Below are positions 1 through 6,092 of a DNA stretch of 10,555 nucleotides, piece by piece. The DNA is taken from positions 1 through 10,555 of the forward strand of contig JAEWAA010000290.1 of the NCBI GenBank assembly GCA_023391955.1. Direction: 5' to 3'. Position numbers and translations under genes: made by a program. Below the pieces are notes generated by a model. The model did no database searches, was not told the DNA's origin, and was given only the letters and a program-made list of their open reading frames with translations. Source of the DNA: Bacillota bacterium (lineage in GTDB: Bacteria > Bacillota > Bacilli > Paenibacillales > NBRC-103111). Each line of letters starts with the position of its first letter. Positions within the stretch are counted from its first letter, which is position 1.

Positions 1-1
1 C

Positions 2-172
2 ACCATAATGCGTACCACCCATGTGATGCATGAGGCGGACAAATGCCATCGCCTGGGCATGGTCCGGGACGGCAGCCTGATAGCCGTAGGGACCCCGGAA
101 ACGCTGAAGACCGAAACTGGAAGCCGAACCATCGAAGAAGCATTCCTGTATTACGGAGGTATCCGCGCATGA
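2..172 (+). CDS. ABC transporter ATP-binding protein, C-terminal 56 residues (5' part outside window)
   Basis: This is the last part of the nucleotide-binding subunit of an ABC-2 type exporter; it would hydrolyse ATP on the cytoplasmic face to power the permease encoded next. The visible reading frame begins T-I-M-R-T-T-H-V-M-H-E-A-D. The His after T-T is the H-loop (switch) histidine, and the following D-K-C-H-R-L-G-M-V-R-D-G and G-T-P-E-T-L match the usual end of DrrA/CcmA-like ATPases. Walker A, the signature motif and Walker B lie upstream of the window and cannot be checked. Its TGA at 170-172 overlaps the ATG of the permease in an ATGA junction, which implies translational coupling. The family is clear; the substrate cannot be told from this fragment. 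Confidence 0.88.
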   Translation, partial: TIMRTTHVMHEADKCHRLGMVRDGSLIAVGTPETLKTETGSRTIEEAFLYYGGIRA

Positions 173-1209
173 GAATCCGGGCCCTGATTATCCGCATTTT
201 GCGGCAATTTATCCGCGATAAACGCACCATGGCGTTAATGATCGCCGCTCCCCTGCTCATTTTGACCCTGATGTACCTGGTTTTTAACGGAGATACCTAT
301 GTCCCCAAAATCGGCACAGTGGCTGTTCCCGCCAACCTCTCTGCGGCTGTCGCCCAAAACGGCGCATCTGTAACGGCATACAGCTCTGTAGCCGACGCCG
401 AAGCCGCTTTGGAGAGCGGTAAAGTAGATGCTTACCTGACCTTGGACGGCCAGAAGCCTGAGGTCAAGCTGGAGGGCAGCGATCCCTCCCGGAACCGGGC
501 GGTGATGCTGCTGCTGCAGAAAACCTTCCAGACACAGGCCGCTGCTCTGGCGCCTGCTACTGCTGCCCCGGTCCCTGTGTTCAACTACCTGCACGGATCG
601 GCAGACATGGCCTCCTTTGACAGCTTCGGTCCCGTACTGATCGGGGTATTCGCCTTTTTCTTCGTCTTCCTGATCTCCGGCATCTCCTTCCTGAAGGAAC
701 GGACCAGCGGCACCCTGGAAAGACTGCTGGCCACCCCTCTGAGGCGCTGGGAGATTGTCGCCGGGTACATTGCCGGCTTCGGCATTTTCACCCTGCTGCA
801 GGCCGTTCTGATCGCGTGGTACAGCATTCATGTGTTGGGTATGATGATGGTGGGCTCCTTCGGGTTCGTTCTGCTGATTACCCTGCTGTTGTCTGTCGCA
901 GCCCTAAGCTTCGGCACCTTCCTGTCAGCCTTCGCCAATACCGAATTCCAGATGGTGCAGTTTATCCCGCTGGTGATCGTGCCCCAGATTTTCTTCTCCG
1001 GCCTGTTCGACCTGGAGAGCATGTCTGAATGGCTGCGCTGGCTGTCCCATCTGATGCCCCTGAAATACGGCGCGGATGCCCTGCGCAACGTGATGATCCG
1101 CGGACAGGGCTGGGACGCTATCGCCGTGGATGTGTATGTGCTGTTGGGGCTGTCCCTCTTTTTTATGGCGGCCAATGTGCTCGCGTTGCGCAAGCACCGG
1201 AAAATATAG
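169..1209 (+). CDS. ABC-2 type exporter permease
   Basis: This 346-residue integral membrane protein is the permease partner of the ATPase just upstream. The ATG at 169 was chosen because GGAGG at 155-159 sits 9 bases ahead and because it overlaps the ATPase stop; the frame stays open further upstream but there it only overlaps the ATPase. Membrane segments are visible at about residues 21-39, 153-175, 196-220, 230-256, 263-281 and 318-340. A large extracytoplasmic region of about 110 residues lies between the first two, as in ABC2_membrane_3 proteins such as the LnrM/LnrN and YhaP types. The cytoplasmic E-R-T-S-G-T-L-E-R-L-L-A-T-P stretch at about 177-190 is the typical ABC-2 coupling motif. 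A TetR gene follows 42 bases later, so this is probably a drug, peptide or lipid exporter with its own regulator. The substrate is unknown. Confidence 0.92.
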   Translation: MRIRALIIRILRQFIRDKRTMALMIAAPLLILTLMYLVFNGDTYVPKIGTVAVPANLSAAVAQNGASVTAYSSVADAEAALESGKVDAYLTLDGQKPEVKLEGSDPSRNRAVMLLLQKTFQTQAAALAPATAAPVPVFNYLHGSADMASFDSFGPVLIGVFAFFFVFLISGISFLKERTSGTLERLLATPLRRWEIVAGYIAGFGIFTLLQAVLIAWYSIHVLGMMMVGSFGFVLLITLLLSVAALSFGTFLSAFANTEFQMVQFIPLVIVPQIFFSGLFDLESMSEWLRWLSHLMPLKYGADALRNVMIRGQGWDAIAVDVYVLLGLSLFFMAANVLALRKHRKI

Positions 1210-1237
1210 TAAGGTAGTGCAAGAACAAGGTTACTTC

Positions 1238-1245
1238 AGGGGGAG
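1238..1245 (+). promoter_or_regulatory. Ribosome binding site of the TetR gene (decides a TTG start)
   Basis: AGGGGGAG ends one base before an in-frame ATG at 1246, leaving no spacer, but lies 6 bases before an in-frame TTG at 1252. Normal Shine-Dalgarno spacing therefore favours TTG. No better ribosome binding site is seen for the ATG. Confidence 0.6.
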
Positions 1246-1251
1246 ATGGCA

Positions 1252-1929
1252 TTGGCTAAAGACACGGAGCAATGGCTGGCGGACATGCTTCAGATTATGG
1301 ATGGAGACGACGGCAAAAAAACGGAGAAGCAGCTGAAAATAATCCAGGCTGCCATTGAGATCTTTTCCGAAAAAGGCTATTCGGCTGCTTCCACCAGTGA
1401 AATCGCCCAGCGGGCAGGGGTTGCGGAGGGCACTATCTTCCGCCATTACAAAACCAAAAAGGACCTGCTCTTGTCCATTGTCGGGCCGATCCTGGCCAAA
1501 ACCGTAGCTCCTGTCTTCATGAGGGATTTCGCCAAGCTGCTGGACCTGCCTTATGCCCGGATCGAGGACTTCTATAAAACTGTGCTCCGGGACCGGCTGG
1601 ATTTTGCCCGGAAGAACGCGAAAATTCTGCGCATCGTCATCCAGGAGCTGCCCTTCCATCCCGAATTGCTGGGCCAGGTCAGAATCATGTTCAGTGAGTA
1701 TGTCTTTGAGCGGGTTAAACGGGTTTACACCCACTTCCAGGAGAAGGGCCAGTTGATTGAAGCGCCCAGCTTCCGCATGATCCGGTTCAGTGTCACCACC
1801 ATCGTCGGCATGGTATTGACTCATGCGCTGCTGTTTCCGGAAATCCCCATAGATGACGAGGAAGAAATCAACTGGACCATCGATGCCCTGCTTCACGGGA
1901 TTGCAAGCCGGAATCACACGGAAACCTGA
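1252..1929 (+). CDS. TetR/AcrR family transcriptional regulator
   Basis: This is a 225-residue one-component DNA-binding repressor (227 if ATG 1246 is used). The N-terminal TetR_N domain covers about residues 30-76: helix 1 is I-I-Q-A-A-I-E-I-F-S-E-K-G-Y, and the helix-turn-helix is T-S-E-I-A-Q-R-A-G-V-A-E-G-T-I-F-R-H-Y followed by K-T-K-K-D-L-L, all close to the family consensus. The remaining ~150 residues are an all-helical ligand-binding and dimerisation domain with no recognisable ligand. The gene starts 42 bases after the permease stop with no terminator or clear promoter between, so it is probably in the exporter operon and regulates it. The operator should lie upstream of the ATPase gene, outside the window. 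The stop codon is part of the terminator hairpin that follows. Confidence 0.9.
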   Translation: MAKDTEQWLADMLQIMDGDDGKKTEKQLKIIQAAIEIFSEKGYSAASTSEIAQRAGVAEGTIFRHYKTKKDLLLSIVGPILAKTVAPVFMRDFAKLLDLPYARIEDFYKTVLRDRLDFARKNAKILRIVIQELPFHPELLGQVRIMFSEYVFERVKRVYTHFQEKGQLIEAPSFRMIRFSVTTIVGMVLTHALLFPEIPIDDEEEINWTIDALLHGIASRNHTET

Positions 1930-1960
1930 CGGCACTTGGCCTCAGGTTTTTTAATTTTTT
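1922..1960 (+). terminator. Intrinsic terminator of the exporter-TetR operon
   Basis: AAACCTGA (1922-1929) pairs with TCAGGTTT (1942-1949); GGC (1931-1933) and GCC (1939-1941) extend the stem inside, with one bulged C. A T-rich tail follows (TTTTTTAATTTTTT). The 5' arm contains the TetR stop codon. Confidence 0.85.
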
Positions 1961-2038
1961 GTAAATGCCGGGCCCATATCCTTCCAAATCCACGAAAATC
2001 AAACCAAAAACCGAAAATTTCTGTGTCCGGCCCCCCCT

Positions 2039-2050
2039 TTTTGTACAAAA
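2039..2050. repeat. 12-bp perfect palindrome upstream of the speA promoter
   Basis: TTTTGTACAAAA is fully self-complementary and centred about 30 bp upstream of the putative -35 of speA. It could be an operator or a chance feature of an AT-rich stretch. No regulator is recognised for it. Confidence 0.35.
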
Positions 2051-2074
2051 TTCCGCCAAAATCTAAAATTCTGC

Positions 2075-2102
2075 TTGCATCCTAGTTGCGATTTGATATA
2101 CT
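2075..2102 (+). promoter_or_regulatory. Putative SigA-type promoter of speA
   Basis: TTGCAT (2075-2080), a 16-bp spacer and TATACT (2097-2102) give a good -10 and a weak -35. The predicted start lies about 45 bases before the speA start codon. Confidence 0.5.
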
Positions 2103-2156
2103 CATTTTGTTTGATTTTTTTAGCGGCGAATCCGCAAGAGAGGAAGGGATGTTCTG

Positions 2157-3629
2157 ATGGACCACCTGCAAGCCCCCTTATTCTCCACATTGCTTCGACA
2201 TGCGGAGAATAATCCAGTCCAATTCCATATACCCGGCCACAAAAAAGGGGTTGGCATGGATCCTGAATTCCGGAATTTTATCGGGGACAATGCGTTGTCC
2301 ATCGATTTAATCAATATAGCCCCGCTGGACGATCTTCACCAGCCGACGGCGGTAATCCGGGAAGCCCAGCGGCTTGCGGCGGACGCTTTTAAAGCGGACT
2401 ACACCATATTTTCCGTGCAGGGCACAAGCACGGTCATCATGACCATGATCATGGCCGTGTGCAATGAAGGCGACAAAATAATCGTACCGCGGAACGCTCA
2501 CAAGTCTGTGCTTTCCGCCATCATTCTGGCGGGAGCCAAGCCGATCTTTCTGAAGCCCTTCCGCGATCCCATATATGGCATTGACCACGGGGTGTCCACC
2601 CGCTCCGTCCGCCGCGCTCTGGAGAAACATCCGGACGCCAAGGCGGTTCTGGTCATCAACCCGACCTACTTCGGCATCTCGGCCAATCTCCGGGAAATCG
2701 TCGAGGTGGTCCACAGCTATGATATTCCCGTTCTGGTGGACGAGGCCCACGGCGCACTCATCGGCTTCAGCGACAAGCTGCCCTTGTCCGCGATGGAAGC
2801 GGGAGCGGACATGGCTGCCACCAGCATGCACAAGCTGGGCGGCTCCATGACCCAAAGCTCTATCCTGAACATGCGGGGCAACCGGATTAACTTCAAACGG
2901 GTGCAGACCCTGTTCAGCATGCTAACCACAACCTCCACCTCATACATCCTGCTGGCTTCACTGGACACAGCGCGGCGCAATTTGGCGCTTCACGGGGCGG
3001 CTATGGCGGATGAAGCTATCCGCTTGAGCGATTACGCCCGGGAACGGATCAATGAGATCCCCGGCCTGCGCTGCTTCGGCCGCGAGATTCTCGGAGAAGG
3101 CGCTACCTATGATCTGGACCCGACCAAGCTGACCATCCATGTCCGGGAGCTGGGTCTGACCGGCTTTGATGTGGAGAACTGGCTGCGGGAGCATCATAAT
3201 ATTGAAGTTGAGATGTCCGATCTGTATAACATCCTGTGCTTCATTACCCCCGGAGATAATGTGGGGACCGTGAAGCTGCTTCTGGCAGCCTTAAGGGAGC
3301 TGTCCGAGGAGAACTACAACATCCGCCAGGCCATGGAGCTGGTGGTGCTGGAGACGCCTCCTATCCCCCAATTGACCTTGTCCCCGCGGGACGCCTTCTA
3401 TGGCGACACCGAGCTGATCCCCTTCCGGGAATCGGCGGACCGGATCATTGCCGAATTCATCTATGCATATCCTCCGGGTATTCCAATCCTGCTTCCGGGA
3501 GAGGTTATCTCCCAGGAGAACATCGACTACATTGTGGACCACGTAGAAGTGGGCCTGCCGGTCAAAGGACCGGAGGACCGCACGCTGGAATTCGTGAAGG
3601 TGATTGTGGAAACCTCCGCAATCTTCTAA
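2157..3629 (+). CDS. speA: Arginine decarboxylase, SpeA type (Orn/Lys/Arg decarboxylase class I, PLP-dependent)
   Basis: This cytoplasmic enzyme decarboxylates arginine to agmatine, the first step of the bacillal polyamine route that continues through agmatinase to putrescine and spermidine. The 490-residue length matches Bacillus subtilis SpeA. The opening Q-F-H-I-P-G-H-K-K-G near residues 22-31 is very like that protein. PLP-binding residues are visible: Q-G-T-S-T at 88-92 (phosphate), D-E-A-H at 195-198 (Asp to the pyridine nitrogen, stacking His), and the Schiff-base lysine K226 in S-M-H-K-L-G-G. The C-terminal domain contains P-R-D-A-F-Y and Y-P-P-G-I-P, both typical. A GGAAGGG site at 2142-2148 sits 8 bases before the ATG. 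It has its own promoter and terminator, so it is monocistronic. Family members also use lysine or ornithine; arginine is inferred from the closeness to B. subtilis SpeA. Confidence 0.94.
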   Translation: MDHLQAPLFSTLLRHAENNPVQFHIPGHKKGVGMDPEFRNFIGDNALSIDLINIAPLDDLHQPTAVIREAQRLAADAFKADYTIFSVQGTSTVIMTMIMAVCNEGDKIIVPRNAHKSVLSAIILAGAKPIFLKPFRDPIYGIDHGVSTRSVRRALEKHPDAKAVLVINPTYFGISANLREIVEVVHSYDIPVLVDEAHGALIGFSDKLPLSAMEAGADMAATSMHKLGGSMTQSSILNMRGNRINFKRVQTLFSMLTTTSTSYILLASLDTARRNLALHGAAMADEAIRLSDYARERINEIPGLRCFGREILGEGATYDLDPTKLTIHVRELGLTGFDVENWLREHHNIEVEMSDLYNILCFITPGDNVGTVKLLLAALRELSEENYNIRQAMELVVLETPPIPQLTLSPRDAFYGDTELIPFRESADRIIAEFIYAYPPGIPILLPGEVISQENIDYIVDHVEVGLPVKGPEDRTLEFVKVIVETSAIF

Positions 3630-3646
3630 TGTCCGCCAACAATCAG

Positions 3647-3687
3647 CATCCCGAATGTCTCCTCCGAGGCATCCGGGATGTTTTTTT
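3647..3687 (+). terminator. Intrinsic terminator of speA
   Basis: CATCCCG (3647-3653) pairs with CGGGATG (3674-3680), and ATGTCTC (3655-3661) with GAGGCAT (3666-3672) around a CTCC loop, with one G-U pair and an A/C mismatch between the two helices. A run of seven T follows. Confidence 0.92.
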
Positions 3688-3714
3688 GAATGAATGCGTT
3701 TTTAGTGATATGAT
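3686..3714 (+). promoter_or_regulatory. SigA-type promoter of the DUF1885-like gene
   Basis: TTGAAT (3686-3691), a 17-bp spacer and TATGAT (3709-3714). The -35 begins inside the T tract of the speA terminator, so the two transcription units are packed end to end. Confidence 0.65.
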
Positions 3715-3761
3715 ACTAGTGACGAAATTGTGAAGGTACTGCTGCTGACGGAGGGATTGTT

Positions 3762-4181
3762 ATGAGCCAGAATGCCTATATCAAGCTGGTGGAGGGATCT
3801 GCGGTGCCGTCCGTATCCCTGGAGGAGCTGCGGGAGCTCCTGAACGCTTACCGGAGCCAGCTGGAGCTGACGGCGCAGCAAGTAGATTGGGAATATGATG
3901 ACAAAGGTTTTCCGTATACAATTGAAACCGCACCCAAAGGCAAGGACACCTGGTTTTACTTAAAAGGCAACCACCAGGCCTACCGGTACATTGTGACCGG
4001 GGTAGGCACGGAGGATAGCGAGGGCCAGGAGCGCCATTATATCCAAGTCGTTCTGCCGGACGGCGCTACCCACGGGGACAAGTCCAAGGCCAATGAATTC
4101 TGCAAGCATCTGGCCCGTAAGCTGAAGGCGGAGCTGCATCTGTTCAATGGCCGGGTGATGTATTACAACCCCCGCAAGTAG
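3762..4181 (+). CDS. DUF1885-like conserved protein of unknown function
   Basis: This is a 139-residue soluble protein with no signal peptide or membrane segment. It begins S-Q-N-A-Y-I-K-L-V-E-G-S and has a central F-P-Y-T-I-E-T-A-P-K-G-K-D-T-W-F-Y-L-K-G. It ends in a basic half (S-K-A-N-E-F-C-K-H-L-A-R-K-L-K-A-E-L). From memory this pattern and length fit the small Bacillales family DUF1885, which has a known structure but no known function; the family name is less certain than the gene itself. CGGAGGG at 3749-3755 lies 6 bases before the ATG. It has its own promoter and ends at a hairpin shared with the convergent DUF1292 gene. Neighbours give no clue to its role. Confidence 0.8.
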   Translation: MSQNAYIKLVEGSAVPSVSLEELRELLNAYRSQLELTAQQVDWEYDDKGFPYTIETAPKGKDTWFYLKGNHQAYRYIVTGVGTEDSEGQERHYIQVVLPDGATHGDKSKANEFCKHLARKLKAELHLFNGRVMYYNPRK

Positions 4182-4207
4182 CCTGGCTGGTCCGCTTGAC
4201 ACGCAGC

Positions 4208-4240
4208 AAAGCCCGCTCCTGACCGGAGCGGGCTTTGTCT
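4208..4240. terminator. Shared hairpin terminator between convergent genes
   Basis: AAAGCCCGCTCC (4208-4219) pairs perfectly with GGAGCGGGCTTT (4225-4236) around the loop TGACC. The stem is 12 bp. The plus-strand tail TTTGTCTT is moderately T-rich; in the minus direction the tail is weaker, but the hairpin lies directly beyond the DUF1292 stop. Confidence 0.85.
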
Positions 4241-4252
4241 TACAGGCATTAT

Positions 4253-4555
4253 TTATTGTTGTTCGTTGGCAACAATCTCGTCATAAGCGGCAACAACCTT
4301 CTGCCACTCTTCATCATTCTCGATGTTGACCAGGTAAGCGTCCTCGCCTTCCTGTTCAATACGGAAGATGACGCCGTCGGATTCCGGATTATTCCGGTCA
4401 AGCAGCACAGCGTATACGTTCTCGTCGCATTCGAAGGAATAAACCATTACCATTTCGCGTTCGACGCCTTCTTCATCGGCAATCAAGAAGACTTCTTCTT
4501 CGTGTTCATGGTCATGATCATGCCCGCAACCGCAATCGTGGTTGTGTTCGGTCAT
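4253..4555 (-). CDS. DUF1292 family protein (YrzB-like) with His/Cys-rich N-terminus
   Basis: This 100-residue acidic cytoplasmic protein belongs to a small Firmicutes family of unknown function. The core, from E-E-E-V-F-L-I-A-D-E-E-G at about residue 19 to D-E-E-W-Q-K-V-V-A-A-Y-D-E, is the usual DUF1292 pattern (V-x-Y-x-F-E-C-D-E-N-x-Y-A-V-L-L-D). Ahead of it, residues 4-18 hold six His and two Cys (H-N-H-D-C-G-C-G-H-D-H-D-H-E-H), an obvious candidate for metal binding, although His/Asp-rich leaders are common in this family. GAGG (4563-4566 on the plus strand) sits 7 bases before the ATG. It has its own promoter and does not appear to be co-transcribed with the upstream minus-strand gene. 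Confidence 0.88.
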   Translation of the reverse strand: MTEHNHDCGCGHDHDHEHEEEVFLIADEEGVEREMVMVYSFECDENVYAVLLDRNNPESDGVIFRIEQEGEDAYLVNIENDEEWQKVVAAYDEIVANEQQ

Positions 4556-4593
4556 TTAGAAACCTCATTTCATGTGATGTACGTGCTTCTTGT

Positions 4594-4622
4594 ATCGTAA
4601 CATTTTCCCAGAAGCAGGTCAA
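4594..4622 (-). promoter_or_regulatory. SigA-type promoter of the DUF1292 gene
   Basis: Read on the minus strand: TTGACC (4617-4622), a 17-bp spacer, TACGAT (4594-4599). The -35 lies 13 bases past the stop codon of the upstream minus-strand gene. Confidence 0.6.
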
Positions 4623-4635
4623 TGAAGCTCCAAAA

Positions 4636-5130
4636 TCAGTCGCCCTGCACCATCAGCAGATTCACGATTTTTTGCATCCGCAGATATTCATTCTTCTTCA
4701 GATCCTTGCGGAAGTAAGCGTAGAGATATGTCGCCTCGGGAAAGGACAATCCGGGGTAACAGGCGATTCCTTCGTTGGTATAGGGGTTGTTCATCACAAT
4801 CTGCCACTCCCCTGCCCGCTCCGGCACCGCTACTGTGGACATCGCCTCCTGCTTATAGCCGATGTACCGGTCGAAATCCTCCCACACGGTCTCCCAGGAC
4901 GGACTGATGGCTCCGGGATCGGGAATCAGCTTCCTGCCCCGCTCTACCAGTTCCTTCAATTGCGGGATTTGCTCCTCCTCCGCCTCAGCCAAACGCCGGC
5001 GCAAGCCGTCCAGCAGGTCGCTGAAGGCGGAATAGCCGCCGCGGACAAGCTCCCCGCCAACAAGCGCGTATTCATTCTCGCCGGCATTGGCGAAACGGTC
5101 AAACCAAACATTGCCACTGTTATGATTCAT
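4636..5130 (-). CDS. Hypothetical acidic protein, not recognised
   Basis: This is a 164-residue protein with no signal peptide or membrane segment; I do not recognise the family. Residues 36-68 (F-S-D-L-L-D-G-L-R-R-R-L-A-E-A-E-E-E-Q-I-P-Q-L-K-E-L-V-E-R-G) look like helices, possibly a short coiled coil. A middle part rich in W, F and Y (P-S-W-E-T-V-W-E-D-F-D-R-Y-I-G-Y) leads to a C-terminal stretch Y-A-Y-F-R-K-D-L-K-K-N-E-Y-L-R-M-Q-K-I-V-N-L-L-M that looks like a folded helical end. The start is supported by GAAGGTGA 7 bases before the ATG. Codon use resembles its neighbours, which argues for a real gene. A possible -10 (TATCAT, 5172-5177) lacks a good -35 and follows the terminator of the stalk-domain gene. 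Function unknown. Confidence 0.75.
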   Translation of the reverse strand: MNHNSGNVWFDRFANAGENEYALVGGELVRGGYSAFSDLLDGLRRRLAEAEEEQIPQLKELVERGRKLIPDPGAISPSWETVWEDFDRYIGYKQEAMSTVAVPERAGEWQIVMNNPYTNEGIACYPGLSFPEATYLYAYFRKDLKKNEYLRMQKIVNLLMVQGD

Positions 5131-5173
5131 CAGTCAGTCACCTTCTTCAATCAGCATCTGGTATTTCGGATAT

Positions 5174-5210
5174 GATACAAGAAAAGAGCCACCTGACGGC
5201 GACTCTTTTC
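5174..5210 (-). terminator. Intrinsic terminator of the stalk-domain gene
   Basis: On the minus strand GAAAAGAGTCGCC pairs with GGTGGCTCTTTTC around the loop GTCA (5181-5210), with two G-U pairs that exist only in the minus-strand RNA. A TTTTCTTG tail follows, so it acts leftward, about 50 bases past the stop. Confidence 0.8.
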
Positions 5211-5261
5211 AATGTAACATAATCGGTTTCGTTTTGGAAGGCGACCTGCATCTTGCAGAGG

Positions 5262-5873
5262 TTACTCGGATACGATCAGCTTTTCGCCTACGGTTACGAA
5301 ATCTCCATCCACCTTCAGGGCGAACCGGACGGTATAATTGCCGGCTTCGGAGAATTTGATATTGAAGGCGGCGTTGGACCACAGGTAATCATAGATGGAT
5401 TCGGAGGAAACCCGGCTGTCCAGCTCATTGCCGCTGGGATCCAGCACGCTGATTTTGAAGCCGTCCACGGTGGTCTTGAGAGAATCCATCTGGACGAAGA
5501 CGAAAAACCTGATATTGTACCCCAAGCCTACCTTGAAGAAGGGTTTGGAAATACTGGTGACGGTGCCTTTCTTCTCATCCAGCTCCTGGGACACGATCAT
5601 GTTCACATTGGGCCGGTAGATATTGGCCGTCTGGCTGCCGTCATCCCATTTGATAAAGGAATTCAACGCCGATGCAGTCTCCCGCAAGGGCAGCATCGTT
5701 GCGCCATTCATCATGATCGCGGGAACCGCGCTGTTAATTGTTGATCCGTTGGCATTCACCTGGACCTTGGAATATCCTTCATAGGAGCCCCACCGGGAGC
5801 CGGCAATCGCCGCTCCTCCGGCCACCATGAAGAAGGCCAGCGTCAAAGCTGCCACTCTTCTGAATCTCGTCAT
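5262..5873 (-). CDS. Secreted copper-amine-oxidase-like 'stalk' domain protein
   Basis: This 203-residue exported protein carries a Sec signal peptide: basic M-T-R-F-R-R, a hydrophobic core V-A-A-L-T-L-A-F-F-M-V, and a likely cut after A-I-A near residue 24. Residues about 36-95 resemble the Cu_amine_oxidN1 'stalk' domain abundant in Paenibacillus: V-N-x-x-G-S-T-I-N-S-A-V-P-A-I-M-M-N-G-A-T-M-L-P-L-R-E-T-A-S-A-L. That domain is not itself an oxidase. The C-terminal half (about 103-203) looks like an Ig-like beta sandwich (K-I-S-V-L-D-P-S-G-N-E-L; E-A-G-N-Y-T-V-R-F-A-L-K-V-D-G). No LPXTG, SLH or catalytic motif is seen, so it is probably released or held at the wall by the stalk domain. GGAGG lies 7 bases before the ATG. 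It is a single-gene unit; no convincing promoter was found. Role unknown, perhaps envelope-related. Confidence 0.85.
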   Translation of the reverse strand: MTRFRRVAALTLAFFMVAGGAAIAGSRWGSYEGYSKVQVNANGSTINSAVPAIMMNGATMLPLRETASALNSFIKWDDGSQTANIYRPNVNMIVSQELDEKKGTVTSISKPFFKVGLGYNIRFFVFVQMDSLKTTVDGFKISVLDPSGNELDSRVSSESIYDYLWSNAAFNIKFSEAGNYTVRFALKVDGDFVTVGEKLIVSE

Positions 5874-6016
5874 GTATGTACCTCCGCATGCTGATGAAAT
5901 TTGATACCAAGTTATACTCGGACAAACGGAAAGAGTTGCGAAGCAAGTTAATTTTTTCTTGAAAAAAAGCTCTCCTTTTTCACAGCCCTACTGGCACCCC
6001 CCAAACACCCGGGGCA

Positions 6017-6045
6017 TTGGCTTTATGCCGGCTTCCTGCTACAAT
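6017..6045 (+). promoter_or_regulatory. SigA-type promoter of gltX
   Basis: TTGGCT (6017-6022), a 17-bp spacer and TACAAT (6040-6045). CCCGGGG (6008-6014) lies 2 bp upstream of the -35, as it does at the argS promoter. The leader to the start codon is about 40 bases, with no riboswitch seen. Confidence 0.7.
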
Positions 6046-6073
6046 ATGGAGTAGCTTATAAACAAGATTCAAG

Positions 6074-6079
6074 AAGGAG
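6074..6079 (+). promoter_or_regulatory. Ribosome binding site of gltX, long spacer
   Basis: AAGGAG ends 13 bases before the ATG at 6093 and 16 before the next ATG at 6096. This is longer than the usual 6-9. No other in-frame start exists between, and the protein needs these first residues, so the ATG at 6093 stands. Confidence 0.6.
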
Positions 6080-6092
6080 CAGTCACGTAACC

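Noticed and set aside
43..168. Upstream extension of the permease frame
   Set aside because: It overlaps the ATPase C-terminus and gives a Pro/Arg-rich stretch unlike the family. The ATG at 169 has the ribosome binding site and the ATGA coupling.
2149..2157. Two-codon ORF ATG-TTC-TGA overlapping the speA start as TGATG
   Set aside because: The ribosome binding site touches this ATG directly, so initiation there is unlikely. The arrangement is probably chance.
5246..5258. CTGCA-TCT-TGCAG hairpin just past the stalk-domain stop
   Set aside because: It has a short stem and no T tract. The real terminator is the stronger hairpin at 5181-5210.
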